The notes below the pieces were generated by a model. That model saw only the letters and a program-made list of their open reading frames with translations. It ran no database searches and was not told where the DNA came from. A program made the position numbers and the translations under genes. From Oscillospiraceae bacterium (GTDB taxonomy: Bacteria > Bacillota > Clostridia > Oscillospirales > Oscillospiraceae), in the NCBI GenBank assembly GCA_009777235.1, contig WRMH01000001.1:1-64000 (forward strand): a stretch of DNA of 64,000 bases, in the 5' to 3' direction. Below are positions 10,001-19,629 of the stretch, piece by piece; the stretch's first letter is position 1, and each line of letters begins with the position of its first letter.

Positions 10001-11327
10001 GCTCGAGCCAGTTTGGCGCGGATTTACTATAGCACACGTCCAAAAGCGCCTGTGTTGGCTCTGTCGTCCCTCCTGATGCTTTATCCCACCGATATATCTG
10101 ACCTGTATGCAAGCCGTCCGGCTTTTTCTCGTTGCGCCAAATTGACATTCGATCCAAATCAAGTATTTCGGCTATTATGCTCACGCCTTTTGTCATCATT
10201 TCATCAAAGGATTCGTTTTCGTTCGACAAAAGCGATATGGCGGCTTCGTTGAGGGCTCTCATCATCTCTTCACGCTGGGACAAATCTTGCATAGCCTTTT
10301 TTTCGCTTTGCATTTGTTGGTTTTTTATGATGGCATTGGCGCATAGGTTAGCGACCGAACGCAAAAATCCCACGCAGTCATAATCAAATAGCTGCTCGTT
10401 TACATGGTCTTGAAAAGTCACCATGCCCCACAGTTCACCGCCGATTATTACGGGCGAAAGCAGCAGTGACTTTACTCCAAGCGAACTTAAAAATGAAACT
10501 TCATCGGGCGTCATCGTCGCTGTATGAATATTTATTACATTGTTTTCCGACAGTATCTCTATCCAGCGTTTTACAGCAGGGTGATCCGGCAAAATTTCAA
10601 AATCTTTATCTTCGGCAACAAATCCGCCTTCGCCCTTATTCCAATAGAATTTCTGCCTCATCTTAGATCTTTTTTCTTTATCATCATCAAGGCAAAAAAT
10701 AGTGATTCTATCGAGCTGCGCGGTTTTTGCTATTGGCTCTAAGCTGTCGCTCATTACCTTTTCAAGCATTTCAAATTTTTGCGAAAGCAGCGTAAACTCC
10801 ATCTCTTCGAGTGCGCCAAGCAGCTTTTCGCGATACTCCATTGTCTCTTGCAGCTTCACTTTTTCATCTATATCTTCTAAAGCCCCGGTGAGCCGCAAAG
10901 GCGCCCCATTTTCGTCCCTTGTTACCGTGCCGAAAGCGCGAAACCATCTATACTCGCCGTTTTTTAGCATGAGGCGGTATGTTTTGTCCCACGGTGTCTG
11001 ATTTGTATAGTCGTTGAGACATTCGGAAAGAAAACTAAGCGTCGCCTCTTTATCGTCGGGGTGAAGCCTGTCACTCCAGCTCGACAGCTTATTTGGGAAA
11101 TCATTTTTGTCTTTAAATCCGAGCATACGGCGAAAATCGTCAGACCACCAAAACTCATACTCCCCCAGTGTCGGATCAAAGCCCTGTTCGATAAATATAT
11201 CCCATAGGGCAATGTTCATACATTCAAAAAGCAATCTCAGCCTTACGTTCTCGTTAGAATAATCCTCGGCAATTTCTTTTTCTTTCCCGGTCTTTTTTCT
11301 CCCGGCAATATTCTTTTGCTCACTCAT
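7092..11327 (-). CDS. Soluble multi-PAS/GAF hybrid sensor histidine kinase
   Basis: This is a 1411-residue phosphorelay protein. The order is PAS (about 30-155), GAF (190-345), GAF (365-525), PAS (540-660), PAS (670-790), HisKA with the phospho-acceptor His in SHEIRTPMN (about 809), and HATPase (N box ELRIKQILNNLLSNAFKYT near 915, G box GTGLGMN near 1003). Then come a receiver domain with Asp in IIFMDHMMPQMDG (about 1129) and Lys in IAKP, and an HPt domain with His in VHGMKSA (about 1272). No transmembrane segment is seen, so the input is cytoplasmic. Start: GAGGAG 7 bases before ATG. It follows a single-domain response regulator and precedes the zinc-ribbon protein; no DNA-binding output is encoded alongside, so the output is unknown. 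Confidence 0.92.
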   Translation of the reverse strand: MSEQKNIAGRKKTGKEKEIAEDYSNENVRLRLLFECMNIALWDIFIEQGFDPTLGEYEFWWSDDFRRMLGFKDKNDFPNKLSSWSDRLHPDDKEATLSFLSECLNDYTNQTPWDKTYRLMLKNGEYRWFRAFGTVTRDENGAPLRLTGALEDIDEKVKLQETMEYREKLLGALEEMEFTLLSQKFEMLEKVMSDSLEPIAKTAQLDRITIFCLDDDKEKRSKMRQKFYWNKGEGGFVAEDKDFEILPDHPAVKRWIEILSENNVINIHTATMTPDEVSFLSSLGVKSLLLSPVIIGGELWGMVTFQDHVNEQLFDYDCVGFLRSVANLCANAIIKNQQMQSEKKAMQDLSQREEMMRALNEAAISLLSNENESFDEMMTKGVSIIAEILDLDRMSIWRNEKKPDGLHTGQIYRWDKASGGTTEPTQALLDVCYSKSAPNWLELFGSGKSLNSPVSELQADMPETVLLKNFGVISVYVTPVFIQETFWGFVMFEERKRERHFSQNSIDMMNSAAFLCANAVIRAEMERLIDEKNEYIRIIFNNAPVGLTVFDENFKFIDCNEAVLELYGVTREFYSTFFGSARHSPEFQPDGSKSYDKAKEIISQVFDGGEVKVKWIHLKPDGEQLPVELSMTRTKQGDKYIALGYIYDLRNIIQMERELSRAQRLNETILADMPVGLTVYDENLNIMDCNNALLEMLKTTKQDFTENFFKFSQEYQPDGSKSEGKVSDIIKQAIDGEKFIGEWIHQTSDGEPVATELTAMRVRDEDTFMGLAFSYDLRERIKMEKELIEAKEYAEQTSNYKSAFLANMSHEIRTPMNAILGITEMQMQNRELSQQTQEALGKIYDSGNMLMSIINDILDLSKIEAGKLEILPTKYDMPSLINDTVQLNRLRYYSKPIKFSLEIDENIPHDLIGDELRIKQILNNLLSNAFKYTQEGEIKFSISKQSANVQGKSEKSGDAQSISDDIRIVFSVSDTGIGMSKEELKKIGEEYSRFNMSANRTVIGTGLGMNIVKRLVAMMDGEMSIQSEEGKGSVFTVAIPQKCVGTEICGAELVEKLKNFHYRSTIMEKKIQFFREYMPYGSVLIVDDVESNIYVAQGMLMPYGLKIDTACSGLEVVRKIDNGDTYDIIFMDHMMPQMDGMEATKIIREKGYTKPIVALTANALVGQSEMFLKNGFDGYIAKPIDSRELNSSLNTFIRDKKPGEVVEAARRLQKEKGFIVKDFVPSAAKNTEAMMKFFLADAKKAVNILSGMKDHIRDLSETDMQIFAVTVHGMKSALSNIGEKDLSLEALQLEKAAIVRDIEIIAEKTPGFIDLLAALIEKSDARRETANAGLNKEKESILREKLSDLKKACKEFDSNEARKLIERLLSEQWPQEIQGGLDDISMHILHSAFKKAVADADSLLAKQEVGS

Positions 11328-11369
11328 TTTTGTCTCCTCATAACCTCACGGTTGTATTTCCTTACCCAC

Positions 11370-11750
11370 TCACTCATCGCTGCCGCCGTCGTCATCTAAG
11401 TTTATTTTAACATACTCAATAAGGTCGCTTTCAACAAAAGGCTTTGAAATAAAGTCCACTGCGCCCATGACAAGCCCGTCCATTTCTGTATCCGGGTCGT
11501 TTCGTCCCGTCAGGAAAGCTACCGGTATGTTCTTGTATCTGTCGTCCTCCCGGAGCATCTTCATCGCATCAAAGCCGGTGACTTCCGGCATCATAATGTC
11601 AAGCAAAATAAGGTCAGGCATTACATCTTCCAATAATTCAAACATCGCGCCGGCCGACGGCAGCGTAAACACTTTATAAAGCTCCGCTAAAGCCTTTTGC
11701 GCAGCAAAGAGATTCGCGTTATTATCGTCTACGACAAATATTTTTTTCAC
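11370..11750 (-). CDS. Single-domain response regulator (receiver only)
   Basis: This is a 126-residue receiver domain with the acidic pair in VVDDNN (residues 7-8), the phospho-acceptor Asp in LILLDIMMPE (about 50), Thr in FLTGRN (about 79) and Lys in ISKPF (about 101). It has no output domain, so it works by protein contact or as a phosphate shuttle. I chose the GTG start because AAGGAG lies 7 bases upstream; upstream in-frame codons overlap the preceding gene and are not receiver-like. It lies 16 bp after the oxidoreductase gene and 42 bp before the hybrid kinase, its likely partner. Confidence 0.88.
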   Translation of the reverse strand: MKKIFVVDDNNANLFAAQKALAELYKVFTLPSAGAMFELLEDVMPDLILLDIMMPEVTGFDAMKMLREDDRYKNIPVAFLTGRNDPDTEMDGLVMGAVDFISKPFVESDLIEYVKINLDDDGGSDE

Positions 11751-11766
11751 TTTACATCTCCTTTTT

Positions 11767-13185
11767 TTATCCGAATATTGTTCCGGCCACATGGACGCCC
11801 GCCGCGCCCGCCTGCGCAAGGCCGCGCGTAATGCCCGCCCCGTCGCCCGCGCAGTATAGACCCTTTATTTTTGTTTCAAAGCTATCTGAAAGCTCCGGCC
11901 TCGCGGAATAAAACTTTGCTTCCACTCCGTAAAATAACGTATGCTCCGCCGCAAAACCCGGCGTCACCTTGTCAAGGGCGTTTGTCATTTCGATAAGGCT
12001 CACCATTGTATTATACGGCAAAACGAGCCCCAAATCGCCCGGCACCGCTTCCTTGAGAGTGGGTTCTATAAAGCCTTCGGCAATGCGTTTTTCCGTAGAC
12101 CGCCTGCCGCGCAGTATGTCTCCAAATTTTTGCACTATCAGGCCGCCGCCCGACAAATCATTTGCGCGTCTGCAAATGTCGCGGGCATATTCGTTTGGTT
12201 TGCTAAACGGCTTTGTGAACACATGGGATACCAGCAGCGCGAAATTTGTATTTTCAGAGCCAAGTGACGGGTCAAAGAATGAGTGCCCGTTGGCCGCTAT
12301 AACACCGCTGTGGTTTTCAACGACCACATACCCGGAGGGGTTTGCGCAAAAAGTCCGCACAGCGGAGCCTGTAGATGAGTTGAATATCAGCTTTGCTTCA
12401 TAAAGGCAGCGGTTTATGTCTTTCATTACGACATTTGACGTTTCCGCCCTCACGCCTATATCCACTTGATTGCACGCAACAGATATGCCTTGCTTTTCCA
12501 AAATCGCGGCAAGCCACGCGCTGCCGTCTCTTCCGGGCGCGATAAGGATGTTTTTGCCGAAAATCTCTTGCCCGTCTTTTGTGATAACTCCGACGGCTTT
12601 TGTTTCACCGCTCGCCTGCGCGGTAAGGATATCGGTCACTTCCGTCTCAAACTTTATCTCGACTTTTTCTTTGAGCGCATCATAAATGGAGCGCATGACG
12701 CGCAGATTCATCTCCGTGCCGAGATGACGCACCTTGGCCCGCAGCAGCTTTAACCCCGCCCCGTAAACTTTTCTCTCAATTTTTTCAACGTCGGGGCTGT
12801 CCGGGTTTGTAATTTCTGTCGGTGCTCCGCTCATTAAGTTTATTTCATCTACGCGATTTATAAGCTCCATAAGTTTTGACGCCGGCATATAGTCTCCGAG
12901 CCATCCGCCAAACTCTGTCGTTATATTGAATTTTCCGTCGGAATATGCCCCGGCGCCGCCAAACCCGCAGGTCACGGAACACGCCGGTTTACAGCCCGAA
13001 AACCCGCCCTCGCTGTCCTTCATCGGGCAAAGTCTTGCTTTTTTACTCATGATCGGGCATTTTCTTTTGTAGATGTCAAAGCCTTTTTCTATGAGCAGAA
13101 TTTTCTCACGCGGAGCAAGCCTGGCAGCTTCCCACGCGGCATAAATGCCGCAGGGCCCGGCTCCTACTATTATGAGATCATACAT
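11767..13185 (-). CDS. FAD-dependent dehydrogenase, COG2509-like
   Basis: This is a 472-residue flavoprotein. The N-terminal dinucleotide-binding motif (IIVGAGPCGIYAA) covers about residues 5-17. A Cys-rich segment (KRKCPIM, CPMK, CKPACSVTCGFGGAGAYSDGK) follows and is characteristic of this family. The C-terminal FAD motif is GLYCAGDGAGITRGLAQAGAAGVHVAGTI. The substrate is unknown; such proteins are annotated as uncharacterised NAD(P)/FAD-dependent oxidoreductases. The ATG at 13185 has AAAGGCGG upstream; an in-frame GTG at 13209 is less likely. It is the first gene of a run with the response regulator and hybrid kinase, so a redox link to that system is possible but unproven. Confidence 0.85.
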   Translation of the reverse strand: MYDLIIVGAGPCGIYAAWEAARLAPREKILLIEKGFDIYKRKCPIMSKKARLCPMKDSEGGFSGCKPACSVTCGFGGAGAYSDGKFNITTEFGGWLGDYMPASKLMELINRVDEINLMSGAPTEITNPDSPDVEKIERKVYGAGLKLLRAKVRHLGTEMNLRVMRSIYDALKEKVEIKFETEVTDILTAQASGETKAVGVITKDGQEIFGKNILIAPGRDGSAWLAAILEKQGISVACNQVDIGVRAETSNVVMKDINRCLYEAKLIFNSSTGSAVRTFCANPSGYVVVENHSGVIAANGHSFFDPSLGSENTNFALLVSHVFTKPFSKPNEYARDICRRANDLSGGGLIVQKFGDILRGRRSTEKRIAEGFIEPTLKEAVPGDLGLVLPYNTMVSLIEMTNALDKVTPGFAAEHTLFYGVEAKFYSARPELSDSFETKIKGLYCAGDGAGITRGLAQAGAAGVHVAGTIFG

Positions 13186-13268
13186 AGCCAACAAAACCGC
13201 CTTTCCCACTCTTTTACTTTACCATACATCGGCGGATTGTTCAACCGTTTTTACCAAACTTCATTATA

Positions 13269-13342
13269 AAGCGGTCATAAAGGCAACTTCCGAAAACATT
13301 CCGAGAGCGGAGCATGGAAGATGAATGATTTTATGACCGCTT
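13269..13342. repeat. 13-bp perfect inverted repeat after the ribosomal cluster
   Basis: The arms AAGCGGTCATAAA (13269-13281) and its reverse complement (13330-13342) enclose 48 bases that can form further short stems (CTTCC/GGAAG). It lies between rplQ and the oxidoreductase gene, where a terminator or RNA-processing structure for the alpha operon is expected. There is no strong T run, so the type is uncertain. Confidence 0.5.
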
Positions 13343-13351
13343 ACATGACCA

Positions 13352-13693
13352 TCAGACTAATTCGAGTATTGCTACCTCCGCGCCGTCGCCGCGGCGGTTT
13401 CCGAGTCGGGTGATGCGGGTATATCCGCCGTTTCTGCTCCCATAACCGGGAGCTACTTCATCAAAGAGCTTTTTCACCACGTCCTCGCGGGTCATAAATG
13501 AGATAGCCTCGCGGCGCGAAGCCAATGTGTTTTTCTTGCCAAGCGTTATCATTTTCTCGGCAAGCGGCGCGATTTCCTTGCAGCGCGTCACCGTTGTTTC
13601 TACTCTTCCGTTATTTAAAAAGTCGGTAACCTGCTGACGGAGCATTGCCATGCGCTGATCCGTCGGTTTACCAAGTTTGCGTGTTCCCGGCAT
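13352..13693 (-). CDS. rplQ: 50S ribosomal protein L17
   Basis: This 113-residue protein has the usual L17 length and sequence ([27 protein letters not shown] near the N-terminus, RIGDGA-type end [15 protein letters not shown]). L17 sits by the exit of the polypeptide tunnel on the large subunit. It is the last gene of the S10-spc-alpha cluster, 13 bp after rpoA, the standard bacterial order. Confidence 0.97.
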   Translation of the reverse strand: MPGTRKLGKPTDQRMAMLRQQVTDFLNNGRVETTVTRCKEIAPLAEKMITLGKKNTLASRREAISFMTREDVVKKLFDEVAPGYGSRNGGYTRITRLGNRRGDGAEVAILELV

Positions 13694-13706
13694 TTGATTG
13701 TCCCTC

Positions 13707-14651
13707 CTATTCGTCTATCTTTAAAAACAGTCCCATCATTGAAAGTTTGTGAATGACTTCCTCCAGTGACTTTCTTCCAAGATTGCGAACCTTAATCATT
13801 TCGCCCTCTGTTTTTGATACCAAATTTTCGACGGTGTTGATTCCCACCCGTTTAAGGCAGTTGAAGCTCCTGACTGATAAATCAAGTTCTTCTATCGTCA
13901 TTTCAAGAACCTTGTCCAATTGAGCCTCCGTTTTTTCCACAACGATTGATTGCTCGCCTATCACATCGGACAGGTCTGTAAACAGCGTAAAGTGGTCGCG
14001 CAGTATTTTTGCCCCCAACGAAACCGCATCCCTTGCCGATATTGTCTTATTCGTCCAAACTTCCAAGGTGAGCTTGTCAAAGTCGGTAATCTTTCCGACG
14101 CGGGTATTTTCTACGGTATAATTCACTTTCTGCACGGGCGTATAGATGGAGTCTATGGGGATTACTCCAATCACCGGCTGTGCCAGCTTGTTTCTTTCGG
14201 CGGACATATATCCGCGTCCCCGATCAATCGTCATTTCCATACTGAGCGCTCCGTCGTGGCTGAGCGTGGCAATGTGCAAGTCAGGATTTAGTATCTCAAC
14301 TTCCGCGTCCGGCTTTATGTCAGCGGCGGTTACAATACCTTCTCCCGCCGTATCTATGTATATGGTTTTCGCTTTATCCGAATGCAGCTTTGCGATCAAG
14401 CCTTTGATATTAAGGATTATTTCCGTTACGTCTTCCTTAACGCCCTTTAGCGTCGAAAACTCATGTTGAATACCCGCTATTTTTACCGATGTAACCGCCG
14501 TGCCCGGAAGCGAGGAGAGCAATATCCTGCGCAGTGAATTGCCCAGCGTCGTTCCATATCCGCGTTCTAACGGTTCTATCACATACTTGCCATAAGATTC
14601 GTCCTCGGGGGACTCTATACATTCTATTCGCGGCCTTTCAATTTCTATCAT
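13707..14651 (-). CDS. rpoA: DNA-directed RNA polymerase subunit alpha
   Basis: This 314-residue protein has the full alpha-subunit architecture. An N-terminal dimerisation domain (to about residue 230) carries [20 protein letters not shown], which contacts beta and beta'. The C-terminal domain (about 245-314) carries [17 protein letters not shown] and [11 protein letters not shown], which bind UP elements and activators. It lies between rpsD and rplQ, as in most bacteria. It is followed by rplQ within 13 bp. Confidence 0.98.
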   Translation of the reverse strand: MIEIERPRIECIESPEDESYGKYVIEPLERGYGTTLGNSLRRILLSSLPGTAVTSVKIAGIQHEFSTLKGVKEDVTEIILNIKGLIAKLHSDKAKTIYIDTAGEGIVTAADIKPDAEVEILNPDLHIATLSHDGALSMEMTIDRGRGYMSAERNKLAQPVIGVIPIDSIYTPVQKVNYTVENTRVGKITDFDKLTLEVWTNKTISARDAVSLGAKILRDHFTLFTDLSDVIGEQSIVVEKTEAQLDKVLEMTIEELDLSVRSFNCLKRVGINTVENLVSKTEGEMIKVRNLGRKSLEEVIHKLSMMGLFLKIDE

Positions 14652-14693
14652 ATGTAATCCACCTTTCCATTTTTGGGAACCGATCTCACTTAG

Positions 14694-15320
14694 CTATTTA
14701 GAGTAGAGCTCAACTATAAGCTGTTCTTCAATCGGGAAATCAATATCTTCTCTCGTCGGAACTGACGATACTTTTGCGATGAGCGCGTTTGCGTCATACT
14801 CCAACCAATTTGGCGGCTGTCTTGAAGCGTTTGCCTCAATCGCCGATTTTAGCTTATCAAGCCCGCGGCTTTTCTCGTTTAGCGTGATTATCATGCCCGT
14901 TTTAACAAGAAAAGACGGAATATTCACCTTTCTGCCGTTTACGAGAAAATGCCCGTGCAAAACAAGCTGCCTGGCTTCGGCGCGGCTCATTGCAAAACCC
15001 AGCCTGTAAACCGTGTTGTCTAAACGCGACTCCAAGATTGACAGCAGTATTTCACCCGTTTTACCCCTGCGCTTACTTGCCATTTTAAAGTATCCCCTAA
15101 ACTGGCTTTCCAATATCCCGTAGTATCTCTTCGCTTTCTGCTTTTCGCGCAATTGCAAGGCGTATTCAGATGCTTTGCTGCGCCCTTGACCGTGTTGTCC
15201 CGGAGGATACGGTCTCCGGTCGGCAGCGCATTTATCTGTGTAGCATCTGTCGCCTTTTAGAAAGAGTTTTTGCCCTTCTCTGCGGCAAAGGCGGCAAACT
15301 GCGCCTGTATATCTGGCCAT
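14694..15320 (-). CDS. rpsD: 30S ribosomal protein S4
   Basis: This is a 208-residue S4 that begins [18 protein letters not shown]. It is the zinc-binding version (CRLC at residues 9-12, then Cys at about 26 and 31), followed by the S4 RNA-binding domain ([31 protein letters not shown]). The frame is open 54 bases further upstream into rpsK, but MARYTG is the conserved start of the family. S4 starts assembly of the small subunit and usually autoregulates the alpha operon. Confidence 0.97.
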   Translation of the reverse strand: MARYTGAVCRLCRREGQKLFLKGDRCYTDKCAADRRPYPPGQHGQGRSKASEYALQLREKQKAKRYYGILESQFRGYFKMASKRRGKTGEILLSILESRLDNTVYRLGFAMSRAEARQLVLHGHFLVNGRKVNIPSFLVKTGMIITLNEKSRGLDKLKSAIEANASRQPPNWLEYDANALIAKVSSVPTREDIDFPIEEQLIVELYSK

Positions 15321-15339
15321 AAATTCTATCCTTTCTACC

Positions 15340-15738
15340 TTAAACTCTGCGGCGTTTGGGCGGACGGCATCCATTATGCGCTATCGGCGTCACATCTTTG
15401 ATCATAGTAACTTCCAATCCTGCCGTTTGCAACGCTCTGATCGCGGCTTCGCGTCCGGAACCCGGCCCTTTGACAAAGACCTCAACAGTTTTGAGTCCAT
15501 GCTCCATAGCCGCCCTTGCCGCCGCTTCCGCTGCTGTCTGCGCCGCAAAGGGAGTTGATTTTCTGCTCCCGCGAAAGTCCATGCCACCGGCTGATGCCCA
15601 CGATATGGCGTTTCCGTGAACGTCCGTCACCGTAACCATAGTGTTATTAAAGGACGATCTGATATGGACTGCGCCTTTTTCTATATTTTTTCGTTCGCGG
15701 CGCCTGGATCTCGTCTTTTTTCCCTTGGGTGGTGCCAT
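15340..15738 (-). CDS. rpsK: 30S ribosomal protein S11
   Basis: This 132-residue protein has the conserved S11 core ([34 protein letters not shown]) and the basic end [12 protein letters not shown]11 helps to form the platform of the 30S subunit near the mRNA exit. It lies 16 bp after rpsM in the alpha operon order. Confidence 0.98.
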   Translation of the reverse strand: MAPPKGKKTRSRRRERKNIEKGAVHIRSSFNNTMVTVTDVHGNAISWASAGGMDFRGSRKSTPFAAQTAAEAAARAAMEHGLKTVEVFVKGPGSGREAAIRALQTAGLEVTMIKDVTPIAHNGCRPPKRRRV

Positions 15739-15754
15739 CTGAAAGCTCCCTCCT

Positions 15755-16123
15755 CTATTTCTTCTTATTAGCTATCGTGCGTTTTGGTCCCTTGCGTGTG
15801 CGGGCGTTCGTTTTGCTGCGCTGCCCGCGCACGGGAAGCCCCCGTCTGTGACGCATACCACGATAACTGCCTATTTCCGTAAGCCTTTTAATGTCGAGCG
15901 CGACTGTCCGCCTCAGGTCTCCCTCAACGGTATAGCTCTTGTTTATACACTCGCGCAATGCGGTTTCTTCCGCTTCGGTAAGGTTTTTGACCCTTGTGTT
16001 CGGGTCTATTCCCGTTTCCTCACAAATCTTTTCCGCGCTTGTCCTGCCTATGCCAAAGACATAGGTAAGCCCTATTACTACTCTTTTATCCTTAGGTAGG
16101 TCTACACCGGCAATACGTGCCAT
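15755..16123 (-). CDS. rpsM: 30S ribosomal protein S13
   Basis: This 122-residue protein begins [20 protein letters not shown] and ends with the basic tail [20 protein letters not shown], as in all S13 proteins. It contacts L5 in an inter-subunit bridge and the P-site tRNA. It follows the small gene rpmJ and precedes rpsK. Confidence 0.98.
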   Translation of the reverse strand: MARIAGVDLPKDKRVVIGLTYVFGIGRTSAEKICEETGIDPNTRVKNLTEAEETALRECINKSYTVEGDLRRTVALDIKRLTEIGSYRGMRHRRGLPVRGQRSKTNARTRKGPKRTIANKKK

Positions 16124-16153
16124 ACTTTAAATCAGTCCTTCCTGTATTATGTT

Positions 16154-16267
16154 CTATCCTTGTCTTTGTTTATGTTTGGGGTTTATGCATATTACTCTGA
16201 CTTTTCCCTTGCGTTTAACTACCTTGCATTTCTCACACATGGGTTTGACCGACGGCCTTACTTTCAT
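16154..16267 (-). CDS. rpmJ: 50S ribosomal protein L36 (zinc-ribbon form)
   Basis: This 37-residue protein reads [17 protein letters not shown], continues with a basic stretch and ends NPKHKQRQG. The three Cys (11, 14, 27) and the His (32) form the zinc-binding CCCH site of the C+ type of L36. The gene lies between infA and rpsM, its standard position. Confidence 0.96.
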   Translation of the reverse strand: MKVRPSVKPMCEKCKVVKRKGKVRVICINPKHKQRQG

Positions 16268-16319
16268 GTTTTACTATCCAACCTTTCCTGCCGGCTATTT
16301 GCCTCCCGGCATATGGGCA

Positions 16320-16538
16320 TTACTTGCTGCGCCATGTAATTCTGCCTCGAGTCAGGTCATATGGGGACATTTGCACTGTGACCTTGTCGCCCGGGAGAAT
16401 TCGTATAAAATTCATTCGGAGTTTTCCCGAGATGTGCGCCAATATTACGTGTCCGTTGCCTATGTCAACATGGAACATGGTATTCGGCAGTGAGTCAACT
16501 ACTGTTCCTTCCAGTTCTATCATGTCTTCTTTTGGCAT
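16320..16538 (-). CDS. infA: Translation initiation factor IF-1
   Basis: This 72-residue protein is a single OB fold ([59 protein letters not shown]), the normal IF-1 length. It occupies the A site of the 30S subunit during initiation. Its first 19 bases overlap the end of the KOW gene, implying translational coupling. It lies before rpmJ. Confidence 0.97.
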   Translation of the reverse strand: MPKEDMIELEGTVVDSLPNTMFHVDIGNGHVILAHISGKLRMNFIRILPGDKVTVQMSPYDLTRGRITWRSK

Positions 16539-16831
16539 TGCGGCACACCTCCTTTATCGTGCTTGCTTGAATCGTTATCTGTTTCGAGTGCGGCTAAGGC
16601 TCGTCTGAGCTCGTTGTTTGTTATCTTATCCCCTCTTATTAGCTTTTCGGATATGAGGCCGTCGAGGCTTCCTGTCAGCTTTAGGTGCTTATTTTTTTTT
16701 CTTTTCGGCTTTTCTATCCTTCTTCTTTTTCCGTCCGCTATCAGCGAGTATTCGTCAGAAATCCCGATTATCGTAAACTGCCGCCCGGCATCTCTGCCAT
16801 TTATCGAAATAACTAAGTCAGCTATCTTCAT
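16520..16831 (-). CDS. KOW-domain RNA-binding protein (L14e-like)
   Basis: This is a 103-residue protein with an N-terminal KOW/SH3-like segment (about residues 1-45: [20 protein letters not shown], then a Lys/Arg-rich turn [16 protein letters not shown]). It is a small family found between map and infA in many Clostridia and is annotated as KOW-domain or L14e-like RNA-binding. Function is not established. It overlaps the map gene by 4 bp and infA by 19 bp, so it is an integral part of the spc operon here. Confidence 0.85.
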   Translation of the reverse strand: MKIADLVISINGRDAGRQFTIIGISDEYSLIADGKRRRIEKPKRKKNKHLKLTGSLDGLISEKLIRGDKITNNELRRALAALETDNDSSKHDKGGVPQCQKKT

Positions 16832-17595
16832 GGCATATCCTCACAAACTGTGAGTATCTCCGGATCGCTTCCGGTAATAAGGATCGTATTCTCATAATGT
16901 GCCGAGTTTTTTCCATCTTTTGTAACAACTGTCCATCCGTCATCCAGTATCAATATCTCCGGAACTCCCGCGTTTATCATGGGCTCTATCGCTATTGTCA
17001 TACCCTCCGTGATGCGCGGGTCTGCTTTTTTTCGCGGTGTTTCTATGAAGTTCGGCACTTCCGGCGACTCATGAATCTGGCTTCCCACACCGTGCCCCGT
17101 ATAATCGCGCACTACCGAATATCCGTTTGATTCCGCGTGCCTTTGCACCGCTCTTGATATATCGGAGACTCTGTTTCCCGGTTTTGCCGCTTGGAGCGCT
17201 TTGTAGAAACACTCCCTTGTGATTTGTATCAAGCGATTTGACTCTTCGCTGCCCTCTCCGGCGATAAACGTCGCCGCGCAATCTCCCACAAATCCATCTT
17301 TCATCACTCCGACATCAATGCTGACAATATCACCTTTATTGATCCGCCGCCCTGACGGTATGCCGTGGATTACTTCGTTGTTTAGCGAAATACATATGCT
17401 TGCCGGATAATCCCTGTACCCTAAAAACGCGGGTGTGGCTTTTTGCGATATGATATAGTCGTGTACCGCTTTGTCTATACTCCGGGTCGTCACCCCTGCC
17501 TTCACCATTTTTCCGGCCAAGGCGCGGGCTTTGGCGGCTATGCGGCCGGCTGCGCGCATTTTGTCTATTTCTCCGGGTGATTTTCGCAAAATCAT
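16828..17595 (-). CDS. map: Methionine aminopeptidase, type I
   Basis: This 255-residue enzyme removes the initiator Met from nascent proteins. The metal ligands are visible in SIDVGVMKDGFVGDCAATF (Asp pair), GHGVGSQIHESPEVPN (His) and the Glu residues of IAIEPMI and HYENT, in the family order. The length is standard. It lies 7 bp after adk and overlaps the KOW gene by 4 bp, the usual Gram-positive order secY-adk-map. Confidence 0.96.
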   Translation of the reverse strand: MILRKSPGEIDKMRAAGRIAAKARALAGKMVKAGVTTRSIDKAVHDYIISQKATPAFLGYRDYPASICISLNNEVIHGIPSGRRINKGDIVSIDVGVMKDGFVGDCAATFIAGEGSEESNRLIQITRECFYKALQAAKPGNRVSDISRAVQRHAESNGYSVVRDYTGHGVGSQIHESPEVPNFIETPRKKADPRITEGMTIAIEPMINAGVPEILILDDGWTVVTKDGKNSAHYENTILITGSDPEILTVCEDMP

Positions 17596-17602
17596 AATAA
17601 CA

Positions 17603-18235
17603 CTACAGACCTAACACTTTGAACACTTCCGCAGTCTGACTGGCTATATTGTACTCGCCGCCAACATCTTTCAGCTTGCCTTGCGCTCTGTAATAGTCAA
17701 TAAGGGGAGCTGTTTCCTTGTGATATGTTTCGAGCCGATTCTTTATCGTTTCGGTTTCATCGTCTTTTCTGATGATGAGCCCCGCGCCGCAAGCATCGCA
17801 GATTCCGTCCTTGCTCGGCTTTTTGGTTTGGGTGTGATATATCATTCCACATTCGGGGCATGTGCGCCTTCCGCCAAGCCTTGTGATGATTATTTCATCG
17901 GGCACTTCAATGGATAAAACCGCGTCTATTTGCACATTTTGCGCGTCAAGCGCCTCGGCTTGAGCTATTGTCCTCGGCATTCCGTCAAATATGTAGCCTT
18001 TTTCGCAGTCTTTTTCTGTGAGGCGTTCTTTGACCACTCCGATTATGACATCGTCGGGGACAAGGTCTCCGGCATCCATGTATGCTTTCGCTTGCAAGCC
18101 CACCGGCGTACCGGCTTTGACCGCGGCGCGCAGTATGTCTCCCGTAGATATTTGAGGTATTTTCAGCTTCTCTGTAAGAATTTCCGCTTGCGTGCCTTTA
18201 CCCGCTCCCGGCGGTCCGAGCAAAATGATTTTCAT
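17603..18235 (-). CDS. adk: Adenylate kinase, zinc-lid type
   Basis: This 210-residue enzyme converts ATP plus AMP to two ADP. It has the P loop [10 protein letters not shown] at residues 7-16, the AMP-binding segment ISTGDILR and the motif FDGMPRT. A four-Cys zinc lid (CPEC and CDAC, about residues 130-153) is usual in Gram-positive bacteria. The ATG at 18235 has CAGGAG 9 bases upstream and matches family starts; the frame remains open 30 bases further upstream. It lies between secY and map. Confidence 0.96.
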   Translation of the reverse strand: MKIILLGPPGAGKGTQAEILTEKLKIPQISTGDILRAAVKAGTPVGLQAKAYMDAGDLVPDDVIIGVVKERLTEKDCEKGYIFDGMPRTIAQAEALDAQNVQIDAVLSIEVPDEIIITRLGGRRTCPECGMIYHTQTKKPSKDGICDACGAGLIIRKDDETETIKNRLETYHKETAPLIDYYRAQGKLKDVGGEYNIASQTAEVFKVLGL

Positions 18236-18323
18236 ATGCTGTAACTCCTGATTTATAGGTTTCAATCCGCGTTTTTTACCGCTTCGCTTCGCAATCTTTG
18301 CATATCCTGCTTGAAGCTCAAAT

Positions 18324-19628
18324 TTATTCTAAAAATCCCTTGTAGTGCCTCATGAGCATTTGAGATTCAAGCTGCTTGATGGTTTCGATAGCCACGCTGA
18401 CCACGATTATGATTGACGTTCCGCCCATCGAGATTCCTGATTCTTTTGCCGTTTGTGACACCGCGCTGACAATAATCGGCGATATGGCGACAACCGCGAG
18501 GAAGAGCGCGCCAAAGAGCGTTATTTTCGTCAGAACCTTTTGTATAAACTCGCTTGTCGGCTTACCTGCACGAAATCCGGGTATAAATCCGCCGTTCTTT
18601 TTGAGATTGTTTGCTATTTCAACCGGATTAAACTGTACCGTCGAGTAGAAATACGAGAAGAACACAATAAGCAGGAAGTATATTACCATGTATGTGACCT
18701 TATCCGTATCAAATACGCTCATGAGCCAGCCCTCTCTCATGCCGGGTATAAAGACGCCGACTGTTGCCGGGATTGACGCGATAGATTGCGCGAAGATGAC
18801 CGGGAGCACGCCCGACATATTGACTTTCATCGGAAGATGCGTGGACTGTCCGCCATACATCTTTCTGCCGACGACACGTTTTGAATACTGCACCGGTATC
18901 CTGCGCTCAGAATTTTGAACAATTACAATGAGCACGACTATGGCGAGAGCTCCGAGCAGCATAAGTGCGTAAATCCACCAATTGCTTGGGGCGGCAATAG
19001 TTTTAGTTACCATTTGATATATTTCATTTGGAAATCTTGACACTATGCTGACAAACAATATGATCGAGATACCGTTGCCTATGCCAAACTCGGTGATTTG
19101 CTCGCCCATCCACATCAAAAGGGCGCTGCCTGTCATAAATGTCGCGACTATTACTACCGCAGGAAGCCATCCTTCGGCTCCGTCTACGAGCATAGACCCG
19201 CCGGAACCGTCGCCGCCGCTGATCATGGTATAGTATGCAAAACCTTGAAGCGCGGCAATGCCTATCGTCGAATAGCGCGTTATTTTCTCGATTTTCTTTT
19301 TGCCTTCTTCGCCGCCCTCTTTGCGCATACGCTCAAGCGCGGGAATCGCTATCGTAAGAAGCTGCATTATGATTGACGCGTTGATGTACGGCTGTATTGA
19401 CAGGGCAAATATCGAGGCTCTCTCAAGCGCGCTGCCCGACATCGTGTTAATAAGCCCAAGTATCGAGCCGCTCAAATCCCTCTGGAACCATCTGGTCAGC
19501 TCCGCCGCGTTGACATAAGGCACTGTGACCGCGTTACCCAAACGGTAAATAAGCACCATAAACATCATAAATAGAAGTTTCTTGCGTATATCGTCTATTT
19601 TCCACGCATTGCGAAGTGTAGCAAGCAC
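18324..19628 (-). CDS. secY: Protein translocase subunit SecY
   Basis: This 434-residue protein is the ten-helix channel of the Sec translocon. Visible hallmarks are the N-terminal [23 protein letters not shown], the helix containing [19 protein letters not shown], and the cytoplasmic loop with [10 protein letters not shown], a ribosome/SecA contact. The C-terminus is [11 protein letters not shown]. It follows rplO by one base and precedes adk, as in other spc operons. Confidence 0.98.
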   Translation of the reverse strand: MLATLRNAWKIDDIRKKLLFMMFMVLIYRLGNAVTVPYVNAAELTRWFQRDLSGSILGLINTMSGSALERASIFALSIQPYINASIIMQLLTIAIPALERMRKEGGEEGKKKIEKITRYSTIGIAALQGFAYYTMISGGDGSGGSMLVDGAEGWLPAVVIVATFMTGSALLMWMGEQITEFGIGNGISIILFVSIVSRFPNEIYQMVTKTIAAPSNWWIYALMLLGALAIVVLIVIVQNSERRIPVQYSKRVVGRKMYGGQSTHLPMKVNMSGVLPVIFAQSIASIPATVGVFIPGMREGWLMSVFDTDKVTYMVIYFLLIVFFSYFYSTVQFNPVEIANNLKKNGGFIPGFRAGKPTSEFIQKVLTKITLFGALFLAVVAISPIIVSAVSQTAKESGISMGGTSIIIVVSVAIETIKQLESQMLMRHYKGFLE

Positions 19629-19629
19629 G

